A DNA stretch of 64,000 nucleotides, from positions 1 to 64,000 of the forward strand of contig NZ_FOYY01000004.1 in the NCBI RefSeq assembly GCF_900112445.1, given 5' to 3'. Origin of the DNA: Thiomicrospira sp. ALE5 (GTDB lineage: Bacteria > Pseudomonadota > Gammaproteobacteria > Thiomicrospirales > Thiomicrospiraceae). The notes beneath the pieces are model-generated. The model was given only the letters and a program-made list of their open reading frames with translations, ran no database searches and was not told the DNA's origin. How positions within the stretch are numbered: position 1 is the stretch's first letter; each line of letters starts with the position of its first letter. Shown one piece after another: positions 1 through 8,477 of this stretch. A program made the translations under genes and the position numbers.

Positions 1-175
1 TTCGGTATTAACGTACGTTTCCATACGGTATCCCCAACCAAAGGGCAGATTCCCATGCATTACTCACCCGTCCGCCACTCGTCAGCAAGAGCAAGCTCTT
101 CTGTTACCGTTCGACTTGCATGTGTTAGGCCTGCCGCCAGCGTTCATTCTGAGCCAGGATCAAACTCTTCAGTTT
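1..175 (-). rRNA. rrs: 16S ribosomal RNA, 5' end (partial)
   Basis: Read on the minus strand, the segment starts AAACTGAAGAGTTTGATCCT and continues with the universal 16S 5' region (GGCTCAG, AACGCTGGCGGC, then the V1 hairpin and GAGTGGCGGACGGGTGAG). The mature 5' end is placed at about 175 by comparison with E. coli 16S, which starts AAATTGAAGAGTTTGATC. The gene runs off the left edge, so only its first ~175 nt are visible. It is the first gene of an rRNA operon transcribed leftwards from the promoters at 381-514. Confidence 0.98.
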
Positions 176-321
176 AATCTTGAACATATATAAACACTCG
201 GAATTGACAAAGTTAACATGGAAGAATTACTTCTACCTATACTTACATTTGTCGTTTCGAGTTAATTTTTGCAGATACTCATTCAAGCACTTCCACATAA
301 ATTATCTCTGAATTACCTACT

Positions 322-333
322 TTTTAAAGAACT
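322..333 (-). promoter_or_regulatory. boxA-like antitermination element in the rRNA leader
   Basis: On the minus strand this reads AGTTCTTTAAAA, close to the boxA consensus TGCTCTTTAACA. It lies about 40 nt downstream of the predicted P2 start, where rRNA leader boxA elements bind NusB/NusE. The call rests on motif similarity and position only. Confidence 0.55.
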
Positions 334-380
334 TCTTTCTAACTTTACCAAACCAACATATCGTCGCTTGGAAGCCCGCT

Positions 381-410
381 ATTATAACCAGGCCTGCGTT
401 TTAGTGTCAA
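381..410 (-). promoter_or_regulatory. rRNA operon promoter P2 (consensus -35/-10)
   Basis: The minus strand shows TTGACA (405-410), an 18-bp spacer and TATAAT (381-386), both perfect sigma70 hexamers. The following discriminator (AGCGGGC) is GC-rich, as in stringently controlled rRNA promoters. Upstream of -35 is an A/T-rich stretch that could be an UP element. The spacer contains the genome-wide palindrome CAGGCCTG at 389-396. Confidence 0.85.
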
Positions 411-453
411 TATTTATTTTCAAATATCTTTTCACTCAAACCGCTTGTTTCTT

Positions 454-480
454 CACTTCTTAGCGCATCGCTTCGAAGTG
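454..480. other. Inverted repeat between the two rRNA promoters
   Basis: CACTTC at 454-459 pairs with GAAGTG at 475-480 around a 15-nt loop. It lies in the transcript from P1, upstream of P2. It could be a pausing or processing hairpin; no T-run marks it as a terminator. Confidence 0.35.
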
Positions 481-486
481 AGGCGT

Positions 487-514
487 ATTCTACAGACTCC
501 CCGCTTCCTTGCAA
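487..514 (-). promoter_or_regulatory. rRNA operon promoter P1
   Basis: On the minus strand TTGCAA (509-514) and TAGAAT (487-492) are separated by 16 bp, followed by ACGCCTC. The preceding 45 bp are almost pure A/T (515-560), a good UP-element candidate. Together with 381-410 this gives the tandem P1-P2 arrangement typical of gammaproteobacterial rRNA operons. The whole 176-599 gap is this promoter/leader region; no gene is seen in it. Confidence 0.7.
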
Positions 515-599
515 CTCTTTTTTTAGATTTTTTTAATAAATTTTAATTTTCTTTTTTATCAACAGTATTTACCTGAGTTAATAACAGACTTACCCACAG

Positions 600-2072
600 C
601 TACATCATCACCACGTCAAAATATTCTGGAGGATAGCTACTTTCAGCTTGAAATCTTATTGATTTACCCAAAAAGGCCTCCAGAGCAGCAACACTATCAG
701 ATTCCTCGTCAAGAATTCTGGCCACTACACTTTCTGCAGCAATAACACGGTAGCGCTCGGCATTAAAAGATTTATCCATACGGGTTATCTCCCTGAATAT
801 CTCATAGCCTACTGTTTCAGCCGTTTTAACTACTCCACGTCCATGACACATAGGGCAAGGCTCACACAATGTCCGCTCTAAGGATTCGCGGGTACGTTTA
901 CGGGTCATTTCAATTAAACCTAATCGCGATATTTCACTTATCGACGTTTTCACCCGATCTTGCATCAATGCTTTTTGCAGACTTTCATAAACGTGCTTCT
1001 TGTGTTCATCATCCTCCATATCAATCAGGTCAAGGATAATAATGCCACCAAGGTTGCGCAGCCTTAACTGTCTTGCAATCGCTTGCGTTGCCTCAAGGTT
1101 AGTGCGATAAATAGTTTCCTCTAGATTCTTATGACCGACAAACCCGCCAGTATTCACATCTATTGTGGTCATCGCTTCAGTTTGATCAATGATGAGATAA
1201 CCACCCGACTTGAGCATCACTTTCTTTTCAAGTGCGGTTTGAATTTCATCTTCTATGTTATATAAATCGAATATGGGACGATCACCCTGATAATGACCAA
1301 TCTTATCTGTTATTTCAAGTGAATACATCTTGGCAAAACTTTTCATCTTCTGAAAGGTTTCGGCAGAATCCACACGGATTTTTTCAATACCCTCTTTCGG
1401 TACATCACGCAAGATACGTAGGTAGAGTGGCAAGTCTTCATAGACAAGTCGCGGCTTTTTCGATTCAACAGCTCTATGACTTGCCTGCTTCCATAGCTGC
1501 TGCAAAAACATGACGTCAGCCCGAAGTTCGTGAAAATCTGCGTTTTCTGCAACCGTTCTCACAATAAAACCACCCGAAGACGGAGAAGATTCCGGAATCA
1601 ACTTCACCATCTCACGCAAGCGCTCACGCTCGACAGATGAATCTATTTTTTGTGACACACCCACATTTTGCTCATCTGGCATGTAAACCAATAAACGCGA
1701 TGCGATCGAAACCTGCATCGTTACCCTAGCCCCCTTGGTACCTAATGGGTCTTTTACGACCTGAACCAAAACACGCTGCCCTTCATAAAGCAGCCGACCA
1801 ATATCTTCGGGATCGTCAGGACTGCGAGCTGATACTAATGCTTGCGTCACATCCGAAACATGTAAAAAAGCGGCTCTAGTTAAACCTATATCAATAAACG
1901 CAGCTTGCATGCCAGGTAGAACACGATCGATACGCCCCAGATAAATGTTGCCTACTAAACCACGCTTTTTATTGCGCTCAACCCAAATTTCTTGCAACAC
2001 ACCATTTTCAATCCAAGCAACCCGGGTTTCATTGGGTGTGATATTAACTAAAACCTTCTGTTCATCGTTCAT
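600..2072 (-). CDS. rng: Ribonuclease G
   Basis: RNase G is an endoribonuclease of the RNase E/G family that matures the 5' end of 16S rRNA and turns over some mRNAs. The 490-residue length is right for RNase G and lacks the long C-terminal scaffold of RNase E. An S1-type RNA-binding region (about 38-125) with GNIYLGRI is followed by the DNase I-like catalytic part with TIDVNTGGFVGHKN (Asp305) and ILDLIDMED (Asp348), the two magnesium-binding aspartates. CPMC (Cys406/Cys409) is the zinc-link motif. It lies 11 bp downstream of maf in the same direction, the conserved maf-rng pairing also seen in E. coli, and directly upstream of the rRNA operon in this window. Confidence 0.97.
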   Translation of the reverse strand: MNDEQKVLVNITPNETRVAWIENGVLQEIWVERNKKRGLVGNIYLGRIDRVLPGMQAAFIDIGLTRAAFLHVSDVTQALVSARSPDDPEDIGRLLYEGQRVLVQVVKDPLGTKGARVTMQVSIASRLLVYMPDEQNVGVSQKIDSSVERERLREMVKLIPESSPSSGGFIVRTVAENADFHELRADVMFLQQLWKQASHRAVESKKPRLVYEDLPLYLRILRDVPKEGIEKIRVDSAETFQKMKSFAKMYSLEITDKIGHYQGDRPIFDLYNIEDEIQTALEKKVMLKSGGYLIIDQTEAMTTIDVNTGGFVGHKNLEETIYRTNLEATQAIARQLRLRNLGGIIILDLIDMEDDEHKKHVYESLQKALMQDRVKTSISEISRLGLIEMTRKRTRESLERTLCEPCPMCHGRGVVKTAETVGYEIFREITRMDKSFNAERYRVIAAESVVARILDEESDSVAALEAFLGKSIRFQAESSYPPEYFDVVMM

Positions 2073-2083
2073 GAATTGTTATC

Positions 2084-2698
2084 TTATTTTGTAGAGCTAG
2101 AGTTATATATTGGGAAGCCGGCACGAACCAATAGTTCGCTTGTTTCAAATAGTGGCAATCCCATTACACCAGAATAACTACCGTTAATGTTATTAATAAA
2201 TTGTGCTGCTACGCCCTGTATCGCATACCCACCCGCTTTACCCTGCCACTCATTAGTAGCCAAATAATGTGAAACCTGGGTTTCAGTCAGTTTAGTAAAG
2301 GTTACCTTGGTCAAGCACAAGTCAGAAAAAACCTCGCCTTGATGAATAACTGCAACAGCTGACATCACTTGATGGGTTTTTCCAGACAGCTTGGTTAAAT
2401 AATCACGTGCTTGCAGTTGATTTCTGGGTTTACCCAATACAACCCCCTCTAATTCAACCAAGGTATCGCCACCCATCACCCAAATATCATGTCCCTCTAA
2501 TTTGTTATAGCCTGCAAAAGCTTTTTCAATTGCCATACGCATCACAAATGATCGCGGCGATTCATTAGGCAATGCCACCTCCTCAATCGGTGCGTCCACG
2601 ACTTTAGCCGACAAACCAAGTTGGTTTAGCAGCGCTAAACGCCTTGGTGACCCCGAGGCTAAAAAAAGCTTATCCGCCATCTCTTTTACACTAGACAC
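2084..2698 (-). CDS. maf: Maf-family nucleoside triphosphate pyrophosphatase
   Basis: Maf proteins hydrolyse non-canonical or modified nucleoside triphosphates to monophosphate and pyrophosphate and are linked to septum inhibition. The signature LASGSPRR near the N-terminus (the SxSPRR phosphate-binding loop) and GGDTLVELEGVVLGKP in the middle are clear, and 204 residues is the normal size. Two starts are possible: a GTG at 2698 or an ATG at 2680 (MADKLFLASGSPRR), which fits the family N-terminus more closely. It is the first gene of a maf-rng operon, divergent from proS. Whether it belongs to the dTTP/UTP (YhdE) or m7GTP (YceF) subgroup is not certain; the rng neighbour favours YhdE. Confidence 0.95.
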   Translation of the reverse strand: MSSVKEMADKLFLASGSPRRLALLNQLGLSAKVVDAPIEEVALPNESPRSFVMRMAIEKAFAGYNKLEGHDIWVMGGDTLVELEGVVLGKPRNQLQARDYLTKLSGKTHQVMSAVAVIHQGEVFSDLCLTKVTFTKLTETQVSHYLATNEWQGKAGGYAIQGVAAQFINNINGSYSGVMGLPLFETSELLVRAGFPIYNSSSTK

Positions 2699-2840
2699 CT
2701 TTATTAACCTTTAAAATTTAATCTTGATGACGGCCATTTTACCCAAAACGACAGGCACATAAACGCAAACTATGAATAAGCTGCATGTCAACCATAATCA
2801 CTATGCTAAAATCTGCTTTTTAATTTACATACATATGACT

Positions 2841-4556
2841 ATGAAAACATCCCAATTATTACTAGCCACAACCCGTGAAACCCCAGCTGATGCTGAAGTC
2901 ATCAGCCATCAATTAATGATTCGCGCAGGCATAATCCGCCGCCTAGCCGGTGGTCTTTATACTTGGCTGCCATTGGGTGTTCGCGTGCTACGCAACATTG
3001 AACAGATCATTCGCGAAGAAATGAATCGTGCAGGCGCACAAGAAGTATTAATGCCAGTGGTTCAACCGTCTGAACTTTGGGAAGAATCAGGACGCTGGCA
3101 ACAATATGGACCAGAGTTACTGCGCATTAAGGATCGACACCAACGCGACTTTTGCCTAGGTCCAACTCATGAAGAAGTCATCACCGATATGGTGCGCAAA
3201 GAAATTCGCAGCTACAAACAGTTGCCAGCCAATTACTACCAAATTCAAACCAAATTTCGTGATGAAATTAGACCTCGTTTTGGCGTGATGCGCTCCCGTG
3301 AATTTATTATGAAGGACGCCTACTCATTCCACTTAAATCGTGAATGTTTAGAACAAACCTATCAAGTCATGTATGACACCTATCATCGTATCTTTGAACG
3401 TATTGGACTGGATTTTCGTGCCGTTCAAGCCGACACGGGATCGATTGGTGGCGATGGCTCACATGAGTTTCACGTTTTGGCTGATTCTGGTGAAGATGCG
3501 ATTGCGTTTTCATCCGCGAGCGATTTTGCAGCCAATATTGAACTGGCTGAAGCGCTTGCACCTACTGGCCCACGCCCATTACCCTCTCAAGCCTTAACAG
3601 AGGTCGCCACACCAAACATCCACAGTATTGAAGACGTGTGTCAATTTTTATCCGTTCAAGCTAGTCAAACCCTTAAAACCTTACTGGTACTGGGTGCCAA
3701 TGAAGATAACCCCGTCATTGCCTTGGTTTTACGTGGTGATCACGAAGTGAACGACATTAAAGTCGAAAAACATCCACTAGTCGCAAGCCCTATGACGTTT
3801 GCTTCTGCGGATCAAATCAAACAAGTGTGCGGTTGTGATGCGGGTTCAATTGGCCCGGTGGGTTTAACCATTCCTATGGTAGTTGATCGTGCAGCCGCTC
3901 ACTGTGCTGACTTTGTATGTGGTGCAAATAAAAGCGGCTTCCATTTAACTGGTGTTAACTGGGATCGAGATGTGCAACCAGGCCTGGTGACCGATATCCG
4001 AAATATCGTTGAAGGGGATCCAAGTCCGGATGGCAAAGGTGAAATTCAAATCAAACGGGGGATTGAGGTCGGGCACATCTTTCAATTGGGTGACAAGTAC
4101 TCTAAGGCGCTCAATGCCAATGTATTGAATGAACATAGTCGCGCTCAGATTTTAGAAATGGGTTGTTATGGTATTGGAGTGACCCGCGTTATTGCGGCTG
4201 CGATTGAACAAAACCATGATGACAAAGGCATTATTTGGCCAGACGCTATCGCGCCCTTCCAAGTTTGCATTGTACCCATGCAGATGCATAAGTCACCACG
4301 CGTTGCCAAGGCAGTAGAACAACTTTATGACAGCTTGCAAAAACAAGGCGTGAGTGTGTTACTTGATGATCGTGATGAACGCCCAGGCGTCATGTTCAAT
4401 GACATGGAGCTGATTGGTATCCCGCATCGTATTGTTATTGGTGAGCGTGGATTAGATCAACAACAGATTGAATATAAGCATCGACGCGACGCCGAACCTC
4501 AGAATATTGCTGAAGCTGAATTTATATCGTTCTTAATGGCTCAGTTAAACAAATAA
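2841..4556 (+). CDS. proS: Prolyl-tRNA synthetase
   Basis: This class II aminoacyl-tRNA synthetase charges tRNA-Pro. The protein matches the bacterial long form: motif 2/3 surroundings [21 protein letters not shown] (split across the core), a full INS editing domain (about 225-405) and a C-terminal anticodon-binding domain with [19 protein letters not shown] chose the ATG at 2841 ([19 protein letters not shown]), giving 571 residues, essentially the E. coli length. An in-frame ATG at 2772 would add 23 residues of unlikely sequence. No strong Shine-Dalgarno sequence is visible. The gene stands alone and ends at a hairpin facing the convergent operon at 4600. Confidence 0.98.
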   Translation: MKTSQLLLATTRETPADAEVISHQLMIRAGIIRRLAGGLYTWLPLGVRVLRNIEQIIREEMNRAGAQEVLMPVVQPSELWEESGRWQQYGPELLRIKDRHQRDFCLGPTHEEVITDMVRKEIRSYKQLPANYYQIQTKFRDEIRPRFGVMRSREFIMKDAYSFHLNRECLEQTYQVMYDTYHRIFERIGLDFRAVQADTGSIGGDGSHEFHVLADSGEDAIAFSSASDFAANIELAEALAPTGPRPLPSQALTEVATPNIHSIEDVCQFLSVQASQTLKTLLVLGANEDNPVIALVLRGDHEVNDIKVEKHPLVASPMTFASADQIKQVCGCDAGSIGPVGLTIPMVVDRAAAHCADFVCGANKSGFHLTGVNWDRDVQPGLVTDIRNIVEGDPSPDGKGEIQIKRGIEVGHIFQLGDKYSKALNANVLNEHSRAQILEMGCYGIGVTRVIAAAIEQNHDDKGIIWPDAIAPFQVCIVPMQMHKSPRVAKAVEQLYDSLQKQGVSVLLDDRDERPGVMFNDMELIGIPHRIVIGERGLDQQQIEYKHRRDAEPQNIAEAEFISFLMAQLNK

Positions 4557-4580
4557 ACTCAATCGTTTATTGCTCATTTG

Positions 4581-4614
4581 CCCCACTTTTATAACCGGTT
4601 TATTTAAAGTGGGG
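4581..4614. terminator. Bidirectional hairpin between proS and the convergent operon
   Basis: CCCCACTTT (4581-4589) pairs perfectly with AAAGTGGGG (4606-4614) across a 16-nt loop. It lies 25 bp after the proS stop and overlaps the end of the small minus-strand ORF. T-runs are poor, so termination efficiency is uncertain. Confidence 0.5.
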
Positions 4615-4854
4615 ATCCTTACCAAACAAACTCGTTGCTTCTGCATCGGGCATCCAACCAATCCGACTTCTTACCTTGAGCGACTGATAGTTTCTCACTA
4701 TGGGCATAATGGTCAACATACCCACTATACGTTGTGACCAGCTCCACCCAATTGCCGAAGGGTGACGTGACCACCATTGATTATTCACCCCAAAATGCTG
4801 CGTTTTAAAAATCAAATGCACGGCTAAACGCCAATATTGCAACTTATTCAACAC
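4600..4854 (-). CDS. Small hypothetical protein, end of the TolC/adaptor operon
   Basis: An 84-residue frame begins at a GTG that overlaps the last codons of the adaptor gene by 11 bp, just after GGAGGT, so translational coupling is plausible. The product is basic and tryptophan-rich (NQWWSRHPSAIGWSWSQRI) with a mildly hydrophobic centre (GMLTIMPIV). I do not recognise a family. The frame ends inside the loop of the hairpin at 4581-4614. It may be a genuine small protein or the remnant of a longer one. It is listed because it is the only frame in this gap and continues the operon. Confidence 0.4.
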   Translation of the reverse strand: MLNKLQYWRLAVHLIFKTQHFGVNNQWWSRHPSAIGWSWSQRIVGMLTIMPIVRNYQSLKVRSRIGWMPDAEATSLFGKDPHFK

Positions 4855-5374
4855 CTACCTCCAATTCAAATAATGGCTGGTTTTCTTTAAATACGGTCGA
4901 ACCCGCGTTCACGATGAGTTGTTTGATTCTACCCTGCTGGGGTGCGCGAACATGATAATAATTTAACCAGGTCTGGTGTGCGGCCAATTTCGCTTCAGCT
5001 ATGGCTAAATTGGCTTTTGCAACCGCAAAATCGCGTTGCGCTTGTTGATAGGGCCTTTGGGCAATAACTGTTCTATCAAATAAGTCTTCAACATTGGCCA
5101 TTTCAATTTCAGCATCTGTAAAGAGTGCTGCCGCACGATCACGCTTTGCTTCCAGCATACGTAAGCGTGCTTGATATTCACGATCATCAATGACCAAAAT
5201 TAAATCACCTTGGTTAACCTGGCTGCCTTCTGGATGTAAAACTTGCATTACTTGGCCTGAAACCAGTGAACCCACCACCAATGTTTGTGCATGAACCGTT
5301 AGTGCAAATGCACTCAAAGTTACCAAAAAACCTACCGCAACAACACGCTGACATAAATCGGCTAACTTAATCAT
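4844..5374 (-). CDS. Short HlyD/RND-type periplasmic adaptor
   Basis: The protein has an N-terminal signal or anchor (about 1-30, ending near VHAQT), then half of a lipoyl domain (SLVSGQVMQVLHPEGSQVNQGDLILVIDD), an alpha-helical hairpin rich in Ala/Glu/Lys (about 70-135) and the second lipoyl half (VRAPQQGRIKQLIVNAGSTV). This is the minimal core of a membrane-fusion protein. At 176 residues it lacks most of the beta-barrel and membrane-proximal domains of full adaptors (usually 350-400 residues). The ATG at 5374 follows AAGGA at good spacing; an upstream TTG at 5401 would overlap tolC. It should link an inner-membrane transporter to the TolC-type channel encoded next to it, but no transporter gene is present here. 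Confidence 0.8.
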   Translation of the reverse strand: MIKLADLCQRVVAVGFLVTLSAFALTVHAQTLVVGSLVSGQVMQVLHPEGSQVNQGDLILVIDDREYQARLRMLEAKRDRAAALFTDAEIEMANVEDLFDRTVIAQRPYQQAQRDFAVAKANLAIAEAKLAAHQTWLNYYHVRAPQQGRIKQLIVNAGSTVFKENQPLFELEVGVE

Positions 5375-6668
5375 TTGTTGATTCCTTAACCATCTGATCA
5401 AAATTTAATAAATCTTCCGCACCCAATAATAGATTTAACTGTGACCACAAGAGCACTTTACGAAAACGAAAAGCTAGTTCATCTAAGTCAGATTGTGAAA
5501 TTTCTACTAATGCATTGCCAAAGTCCGCTTGCAACTCATTTTCATACAAGGCGCGAGCCAAATCAAAGTTCACATGAGCGAAATTCTGATTCTCTTTTAT
5601 TGCTTGCTCTTCGACAGCAAGCAAGCTTAACTCAAAATATAATTCTGTCAGTTGATTTCGTAATAACTGTGCCTGTTGATCATAATCCGCTTGAGCCAGC
5701 GAAACATTTGCCATTGCTTTATCTACATGGGTCTGCGTAAGACCACTGTCATAAAGCGGGACTTCGAGGATTAATCCAGCCTCCCAGCGACCTTCTCGCA
5801 ATCTAGGATAACTTGATAGTTGCCCAACTCTTGCTTCTGCACGAATAAGTGGTCTTTGCCCGTAACGCGCAAAATCCACACGCTGCTGCTTAGCTTGTTG
5901 GGTAAAATTTAAGGCTCGAAGTAACGGGTTTTGAGCCTCTAAACGCTGTTGATATGTATCCAAGGATTCTAACTGGGTAGGCAACTTGATTTCTCGCGGC
6001 ACTTCGACACGCGGTACGATGGTTGCCCCAAGGCCTAATGCATTTCCTAAGCGCATTCTAGCTTGACGCATGCCCAATTGAGCTTGTTGCCGGGCCAAAA
6101 ACGCAGCTTGATAATCACGCCGAGACTCGGTTAACCTTTGCTCAGAAACTCGATCAAGCGCAAAGTCTTCTTCTACTCTATCTAGCGTAACAAAGGCAAT
6201 CGCCATGGCTTCGTTCTTAACACGATAATGCAAATCGGCCAATAAAACATCAAAAACACCCTGCATAAGTGCCCAACGATACTGTAGCGTGTAATAGTGC
6301 TTTAATTGTTCATTGGCAGATGACTCTATAGCAAGTGCCGACAATAACTGATCATGTCGACCAAAATCATACAATGGGGCAGAAAAAGATAACGCGGCTA
6401 GATTAAAGTCTTGACGCTCATTCATAAACTCACGCTGCCCTAATCGACCAACAAAGCCAATGTTTAAGCCCTGCTGAGCAGAAGCTTCGGCTTGCTTAGC
6501 ATCGTTCAATGCCTGAAGTGCTTGCTGCCTCACGAAAGCGGGACTGGCCTCAACTGACCAATTGAGTGCATCATCTAATGTAAATGGATTAGGTAGCATA
6601 CTCTGGTCAGCTTGGGCCGGCGCAACCATTGAAGCTGATAATAGTAAGACGACTAACAGTGCTTTCAT
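5367..6668 (-). CDS. TolC-family outer-membrane efflux protein
   Basis: This 433-residue protein has a clear signal peptide (MKALLVVLLLSASMVAPAQA) and two related halves of long, heptad-like Ala/Gln/Leu-rich helices, the TolC/OEP pattern of a trimeric outer-membrane channel with a periplasmic alpha-barrel. FSAPLYDFGRHDQ and LEVPLYDSGLTQTHVD, about 200 residues apart, are the matching beta-strand turn motifs of the two repeats. The ATG at 6668 has GAGG a few bases upstream and lies 9 bp after the stop of the preceding gene; a TTG at 6680 is less likely. It is co-transcribed with two thioredoxin-like genes and a short adaptor gene. The substrate is unknown. Confidence 0.88.
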   Translation of the reverse strand: MKALLVVLLLSASMVAPAQADQSMLPNPFTLDDALNWSVEASPAFVRQQALQALNDAKQAEASAQQGLNIGFVGRLGQREFMNERQDFNLAALSFSAPLYDFGRHDQLLSALAIESSANEQLKHYYTLQYRWALMQGVFDVLLADLHYRVKNEAMAIAFVTLDRVEEDFALDRVSEQRLTESRRDYQAAFLARQQAQLGMRQARMRLGNALGLGATIVPRVEVPREIKLPTQLESLDTYQQRLEAQNPLLRALNFTQQAKQQRVDFARYGQRPLIRAEARVGQLSSYPRLREGRWEAGLILEVPLYDSGLTQTHVDKAMANVSLAQADYDQQAQLLRNQLTELYFELSLLAVEEQAIKENQNFAHVNFDLARALYENELQADFGNALVEISQSDLDELAFRFRKVLLWSQLNLLLGAEDLLNFDQMVKESTND

Positions 6669-6676
6669 CTGCAGCC

Positions 6677-7189
6677 TCAAAATGCGTCTGCTTGGCGTCT
6701 AAACCGGTTAAAGTTCATCTCTTTATGATGGCCTTCCACCACAAAACGTCCGAAAAGCAAAAACTCTTCTTTACTACGCGTCGGCCCTGTAAAACGTGCT
6801 ACTGGTTCACCGTTCAAATCAAAAATAATCATAACAGGCGTTGCTCTGACACGAAACTGACGTTCAGCCATTTCTTTTTCAGTGTCAAACTCACGTCCAT
6901 CAAAATTAGTCACTGGATTAGAACCTTCAATATCAAAGCGGTAGACCTTAAAATGCTCATGAAAATACTCAATCACATCCTGTTCCTGCAGAATCGTTTC
7001 TTTCATGCGATGACAAAATGGACAATCATCCATTTCAAAAAAAACAAACACTCCTTTTTTGCCTTCTTCACGTGCTATCTCAAGTTCTTCTAGATAGTTA
7101 CCGAAGCTGTGATCAAAAAACTCTGCGGCTTTTAGTGGCGCTGCAATCACAAACATGAGTAGCACAGACAAAGTCAAGGTAGTACGCAT
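6677..7189 (-). CDS. Periplasmic thioredoxin-fold protein (CPFC active site)
   Basis: After a signal peptide (MRTTLTLSVLLMFVIAAPLKA) the protein shows a thioredoxin fold with the redox motif CPFC in FFEMDDCPFCHRMKETIL, and the cis-proline region RATPVMIIFD. It resembles the SoxW/DsbD-gamma-like small periplasmic thioredoxins that reduce or repair exported proteins. The ATG at 7189 has a strong AGGAG placed in the stop region of the upstream tlpA-like gene (TAGGAGCTTTTTGATG), so the two are translationally linked. A longer frame from 7228 overlaps the upstream gene and lacks such a site. It is second in a five-gene operon ending with TolC and adaptor proteins. Confidence 0.85.
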   Translation of the reverse strand: MRTTLTLSVLLMFVIAAPLKAAEFFDHSFGNYLEELEIAREEGKKGVFVFFEMDDCPFCHRMKETILQEQDVIEYFHEHFKVYRFDIEGSNPVTNFDGREFDTEKEMAERQFRVRATPVMIIFDLNGEPVARFTGPTRSKEEFLLFGRFVVEGHHKEMNFNRFRRQADAF

Positions 7190-7199
7190 CAAAAAGCTC

Positions 7200-7715
7200 C
7201 TATGGATTTCGACTCTCAAATTCGGCAATGAAGTTTTCTAACAGCTCACCATCTACCAGGCCTGCACGACCGGCAACAACATGACCACTTGGCGTCACCA
7301 TATAAGTACTAGGCAATCCGCGCAATGGGCCAAATGGGGTGTGGTTTGCGTTTAAATCTATTTCTTTAAACCTGACTATTGGAAACGTTATCATTAATTC
7401 TTCGGTGAAATTATTGATTTTTTCTATAGGGATATTTTCATAATTAACCCCTAGCACAATGGCTTTAGAGTCCTTATGTTCTTCATGAAACAAGGTTAAA
7501 TCCGGCATCTCTTTAATACAAGGAGGACACCAGGTTGCCCATAGGTTAACCACCACCCACTGACCTCTAAAATCTGACAACATTACCGTGTTACCCTCCA
7601 TGTCAACAAACTCAACATCCATGGGCTCCGCAATCGCATGACCACTTATAACAAGCAGGCCTGCTAGTACAAAATTACGCCATTTTTTAAAGACACTACT
7701 AAGATCTAACTTCAC
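7200..7715 (-). CDS. TlpA/ResA-like thiol-disulfide protein (CPPC active site)
   Basis: The 171-residue protein has an N-terminal signal or anchor (about 1-29, KKWRNFVLAGLLVISGHAIA) followed by a TlpA-type thioredoxin domain. Visible features are WATWCPPCIKEMPD (active site, Cys-Pro-Pro-Cys) and GLPSTYMV with the cis-proline. Such proteins reduce disulfides in periplasmic partners, often cytochrome c or copper-site proteins. Translation starts at a GTG (7715) preceded by AGGAG. It heads the operon tlpA-thioredoxin-tolC-adaptor-small ORF. The partner is not identifiable from sequence. Confidence 0.88.
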   Translation of the reverse strand: MKLDLSSVFKKWRNFVLAGLLVISGHAIAEPMDVEFVDMEGNTVMLSDFRGQWVVVNLWATWCPPCIKEMPDLTLFHEEHKDSKAIVLGVNYENIPIEKINNFTEELMITFPIVRFKEIDLNANHTPFGPLRGLPSTYMVTPSGHVVAGRAGLVDGELLENFIAEFESRNP

Positions 7716-7753
7716 AAAACACTCCTAATATAACTAAAAAAAACTTCAACAAG

Positions 7754-8458
7754 CTAGCGAGCTAATACCAATTTAGCAAAAGGCAAGGTTAAACGTCGCT
7801 GCTCTGCCAATGTGGCCTGCTCGAGCATTTGCAAAACGGCTAACAACTCTTCCAAGCTAGTCGAAAAGCGCTTGATAATGAACTTGGCAACGTCTTTTGG
7901 CAAATCAAACCCCCTGATCATCGCATGACGCTGCAAAGCCAAAATCAAATCATCAATCTCTGTTAGCGGATTAAGTTCCACTGGCAGCAAGGTAAACATT
8001 GCATCGCGCAATTCCGGCACAGAAGTTGGCCATAAACTCATTGGCATCCGCCCTGATAACAACAGAGGATGTCCCAATGCACTTGATTTAGCTTGTAAAT
8101 CCTGCAGCGCAATTTGCCAAGCGGGTTGATGAATCACGTGATCTACATCATCTAAGCAAATCAAGTCCATCACTTCTAAACCCTTCAACACATCCGGTAT
8201 AAGCGGTAAATTTTTATCCTTCAGTGGAAAGTAAACACTACGTCCGCCTCTTAAGGATACGGCTCGAGAAGCCGCTTGTAAAAGGTGTGTTTTGCCAACC
8301 GCACTTGCACCATAAAAATAAACGCCCTGATTTAAGCCAGCTGAGTCCGCAGATTGAAGTCGACTCAATGTAAGCGCAACAGACGCATCTGGCGCAACAA
8401 AGGTTTCAAAACAGGCCGTATCTGGTAGATTAATTTTAAGGGGTAATTGAATTAACAT
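7754..8458 (-). CDS. hda: DnaA regulatory inactivator Hda
   Basis: Hda is a DnaA-like AAA+ protein that, with the DNA-loaded sliding clamp, stimulates ATP hydrolysis by DnaA and blocks re-initiation. The 234-residue sequence carries a Walker A (GASAVGKTHLLQAA), a Walker B (LICLDDVDHV) and a sensor region (LLLSGRMP), and lacks DnaA's DNA-binding domain IV. The N-terminal MLIQLPLKI is the expected clamp-binding QL(P)L-type segment. It follows the DUF2066 gene by 19 bp on the same strand, an arrangement conserved in gammaproteobacteria beside purM. Confidence 0.93.
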   Translation of the reverse strand: MLIQLPLKINLPDTACFETFVAPDASVALTLSRLQSADSAGLNQGVYFYGASAVGKTHLLQAASRAVSLRGGRSVYFPLKDKNLPLIPDVLKGLEVMDLICLDDVDHVIHQPAWQIALQDLQAKSSALGHPLLLSGRMPMSLWPTSVPELRDAMFTLLPVELNPLTEIDDLILALQRHAMIRGFDLPKDVAKFIIKRFSTSLEELLAVLQMLEQATLAEQRRLTLPFAKLVLAR

Positions 8459-8477
8459 TAAGATTTAGCTATGCAAA

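Noticed and set aside
130-137. TAGGCCTG in 16S as another copy of the palindrome
   Set aside because: It is the conserved 16S sequence and lacks the first C, so it was not counted; AAGGCCTG near 16990, 20811, 34651 and 36091 was left out for the same reason.
269-463. Plus-strand 64-codon frame in the rRNA leader
   Set aside because: It runs against two strong minus-strand rRNA promoters and has no ribosome-binding site or family likeness.
1232-1552. Long frames opposite and alongside rng
   Set aside because: They lie inside a well-supported gene in other frames and have no domain or start signal.
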